Below, piece by piece: positions 4,798 to 7,051 of a DNA stretch of 7,051 nt. The stretch is taken from the NCBI GenBank assembly GCA_900552195.1, contig URYO01000065.1:1-7051 (forward strand), read 5' to 3'. The position numbers and the translations under genes were made by a program. The notes beneath the pieces were generated by a model. That model was given only the letters and a program-made list of their open reading frames with translations, was not told the DNA's origin and ran no database searches. How positions within the stretch are numbered: position 1 is the stretch's first letter; the number at the start of each line of letters is the position of its first letter. Source of the stretch: an uncultured Sutterella sp. (GTDB lineage Bacteria > Pseudomonadota > Gammaproteobacteria > Burkholderiales > Burkholderiaceae_F).

Positions 4798-7044
4798 ATG
4801 TCCAAGTACTTCCGGCTTGGGCTGATCGCCGTGATCGGTGTGAGCTGCGTACTGCTCTTTCTTCTGGTTTTGGCCAGTCAGAACAGCACATTTTTTGAAA
4901 AGTACTACACACTGCTTCTTTGGCTCAACACCATCATCGCGCTGGTATTTCTCGGCCTCATCTGCGTTCTCTTATATCGGCTCTACCGCAGGGCTCAAAA
5001 GAAAAAGTACGGCGTAAAAATCCTCTCTAAATTTGCACTGGCTCTCGGGCTAACCGGTGTCGTGCCCGGAATTTTGATTTTTGCGACTTCCGTGCAGTTT
5101 CTTCATACTTCCGTCGAGTCCTGGTTCGACGTCCGAGTCGAACGCGCACTGGACTCCGGCCTAACCCTGGGCAGAGAAGTCGTGGAGAACTTTCAGAGTT
5201 CTCTGCGGCAAAAAGCCCGCACTATTGCCAACGAAATCTCCGAGACACCGCCGGCCAATTGGATGACGGTGCTGGATGCAGCGCGGGAACGACAGGGCCT
5301 GCAGGAAGCCGTGCTGGTTAACTCCGCAGGTAATTTCATTACGGTCAGCGCGAGCTCATTCAGAAGTCTCGTTCCCAGCGTGCCGACAAATCGTGTTCTT
5401 CAAACCGTGCGGACGCGCGGCTTTTGGCAGCAAATCGACGACGAGGTCGGCGGTATGCAGAAGGCTCGGGTCATCGTACCTGTACCTTCGGTTGAGAGCA
5501 TTGCCTCCTTTGCCTATCGAACCGAACAGCCGGACTACCTAAAGGGCCGCTCTTCTGTCCTACAGGCGGCAGGTTCGGAAACCGTCTTCTTGGAAGTCGT
5601 GGATAACGTTCCTCCCTCTCTGTCTACCAATGCCGAGACGCTGATGAACGGGTATCGGGATTATCAGGAAATGGTATTAGCTCGTGCGGGTCTGAATAAT
5701 ATTTATCTGATTTCTCTGACCCTCGTTCTGCTTCTTTCCATGTTCGGTGCGATTGCCCTTTCGGTGATTATGGCCAACCGTATCAGCCAGCCGCTGATGA
5801 TGCTCCTGGAAGGAACCAGAAAGGTTGCAGAAGGCAAATATGACCTTATTCCCGAAGTTAAGGCCGATGACGAAGTCGGAGAACTGGCGCGCTCTTTTAA
5901 CCGCATGACAGAGCAGCTGGCGCAGACGCAGGCCGACTTGGTGCGCCGCGGGGCGGAACTTGAACAGGCCAAGAGTTATTTGGAGCGCATTTTGGCAAAG
6001 ATGTCTTCGGGCGTTATTGTGCTTAATAACGATAAGAAGATTATTTCTGCGAACTCCAGCGCCTCCAGAATTCTAGGTATTTCGCTGACTGATCGTTTGG
6101 GGTCGGAATTTGCACAGGCGATTCCGGGGTTTGCCTCGGAGGTCGTCGAAAAACTTATGGCGCAAACAGATGAACGCAACGATATCACGCTTCAGTGCGA
6201 GTATCAGCGTCCAGAGAACGCGGTAACGAAACAGAATCTCTTTGCGAGAGCTACACGCCTTCCGATTGGTGACGCTCAGGGATATTTGATTGTTTTTGAT
6301 GATGTGACCGCGCTTGTGTCCGCACAGCGAACCGAAGCGTGGGGCGAGGTAGCGCGCCGTTTGGCCCATGAAATCAAGAATCCGCTGACGCCGATTCAAT
6401 TGGCCGCAGAGCGTGTCGAGATGAAAATCGGCGCCAAACTCGAGGGTCGTGACAAGGAGATCCTCGAGCGCGCGACAAAGACGATCGTCAATCAGGTTAC
6501 GGCCATGAAGCAGATGGTCAATGATTTCCGTCTCTATGCCAAGATCGGTGCCCCGCACTATGACAAGCTTGATCTGAAAGCGTTTGTTGAAGAGGTTGTG
6601 AAGTTTTACCAGGCAGCAGGTGTTCATATCGATTTATTCCTTCAGCCGGGAATTCCTCCGATTGAAGCGGATCAGAATCAGCTTCGTCAGGTCTTCCACA
6701 ATCTTTTGTCGAATTCGATGGAGGCGGTACCGGATAAACTGGTGGTCAGCATTCGGGCTTCTGTCGTGACGGACGAGGCGGGCGATGTCGAAGGCGTGGA
6801 ACTGGATGTTTCCGACAACGGTCCGGGCTTTACCGATCAAATTCTTGAGCATGCGTTCGAGCCCTACGTCACGACGAAGTCCTCGGGAACGGGCCTGGGT
6901 CTTGCGACAATTAAAAAAATTGCTGAGGAGCACGGCGCGATGGCTGCTGCTGAAAACCGCAAAGATGCGGATGGAAATGTCTGCGGCGCAAGGCTTATCT
7001 TCGTTTTTCACCGTCTTTGGCACGAACAAAGCCGACCGAATTGA
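4798..7044 (+). CDS. ntrY: NtrY-type membrane sensor histidine kinase
   Basis: Inner-membrane kinase of the NtrY/NtrX two-component family, linked in other bacteria to nitrogen, redox or envelope responses; autophosphorylates a His and passes phosphate to NtrX. The 748 residues contain three N-terminal transmembrane segments (about 6-26, 37-62, 76-100), a periplasmic sensor region (about 101-301), a fourth transmembrane helix (about 302-327), HAMP (about 327-380), PAS (about 395-505) and the kinase core. The H-box RLAHEIKNPLTPIQL holds His524; the N-box is HNLLSNSMEA (Asn635, Asn639), G1 DNGPGF (673-678), F-box FEPYVTTK (687-694) and G2 GTGLGL (697-702), so all catalytic motifs are intact. 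The ATG follows the previous stop directly (TAAATG) with GGGGAG 6 nt upstream. The response regulator gene would start just beyond the edge. Its signal cannot be told from sequence. Confidence 0.93.
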   Translation: MSKYFRLGLIAVIGVSCVLLFLLVLASQNSTFFEKYYTLLLWLNTIIALVFLGLICVLLYRLYRRAQKKKYGVKILSKFALALGLTGVVPGILIFATSVQFLHTSVESWFDVRVERALDSGLTLGREVVENFQSSLRQKARTIANEISETPPANWMTVLDAARERQGLQEAVLVNSAGNFITVSASSFRSLVPSVPTNRVLQTVRTRGFWQQIDDEVGGMQKARVIVPVPSVESIASFAYRTEQPDYLKGRSSVLQAAGSETVFLEVVDNVPPSLSTNAETLMNGYRDYQEMVLARAGLNNIYLISLTLVLLLSMFGAIALSVIMANRISQPLMMLLEGTRKVAEGKYDLIPEVKADDEVGELARSFNRMTEQLAQTQADLVRRGAELEQAKSYLERILAKMSSGVIVLNNDKKIISANSSASRILGISLTDRLGSEFAQAIPGFASEVVEKLMAQTDERNDITLQCEYQRPENAVTKQNLFARATRLPIGDAQGYLIVFDDVTALVSAQRTEAWGEVARRLAHEIKNPLTPIQLAAERVEMKIGAKLEGRDKEILERATKTIVNQVTAMKQMVNDFRLYAKIGAPHYDKLDLKAFVEEVVKFYQAAGVHIDLFLQPGIPPIEADQNQLRQVFHNLLSNSMEAVPDKLVVSIRASVVTDEAGDVEGVELDVSDNGPGFTDQILEHAFEPYVTTKSSGTGLGLATIKKIAEEHGAMAAAENRKDADGNVCGARLIFVFHRLWHEQSRPN

Positions 7045-7051
7045 TTTGGTT

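Noticed and set aside
6073..6627. 184-codon open frame on the minus strand inside ntrY
   Set aside because: It overlaps the PAS and kinase regions of ntrY, whose motifs are intact; its product looks like an antisense shadow.
7041..7051. Possible start of ntrX at a TTG overlapping the ntrY stop
   Set aside because: Only about 11 bases remain, too few to recognise a response regulator N-terminus or to choose a start.

Overview
The window looks like an ordinary housekeeping stretch of a betaproteobacterial chromosome, most likely Burkholderiales. The reasons are the order def, fmt, rsmB, DUF4390 gene, ntrY, with topB divergent from def, and a moderate GC content of about half by eye. A low-GC family such as Sutterellaceae would fit, but this is inferred from gene order and general protein resemblance, without a database search.

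Layout. The left edge (1-248, minus strand) holds the N-terminal 82 codons of a DNA topoisomerase III (topB). An AT-rich divergent intergenic region (249-436) follows and contains a repeated ATAAGTA heptamer. Then comes def (437-964, plus strand, TTG start), encoding peptide deformylase. An alpha/beta hydrolase gene (966-1862, minus strand) meets def tail to tail with one base between the stop codons. A 90-base divergent gap (1863-1952) carries overlapping candidate promoters for the hydrolase and for fmt. From 1953 to 7044 there is one tightly packed plus-strand run: fmt, rsmB, a DUF4390 secreted protein gene and ntrY. Successive genes overlap by 4 bp (ATGA), overlap by 1 bp (TGATG), or abut (TAAATG). 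The last 7 bases are non-coding or the very start of the next gene, which in this gene order is usually ntrX.

How the genes fit together. Fmt formylates initiator Met-tRNA and Def removes that formyl group from new proteins. RsmB methylates 16S rRNA. These three form a translation-initiation and ribosome-maturation group. The DUF4390 protein (exported, unknown function) and NtrY (membrane histidine kinase, usual partner NtrX) follow in the same apparent transcript, so an envelope sensor is coupled to translation genes. The hydrolase is an unrelated accessory gene lying between def and fmt, which are often adjacent.

I found no RNA gene, CRISPR array, insertion sequence or clear intrinsic terminator, and no convincing sign of an undescribed system. 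The most noteworthy points are the antisense hydrolase splitting def from fmt, the insertions in Fmt, the repeated heptamer in the topB/def gap, and the uncharacterised DUF4390 protein coupled to ntrY.
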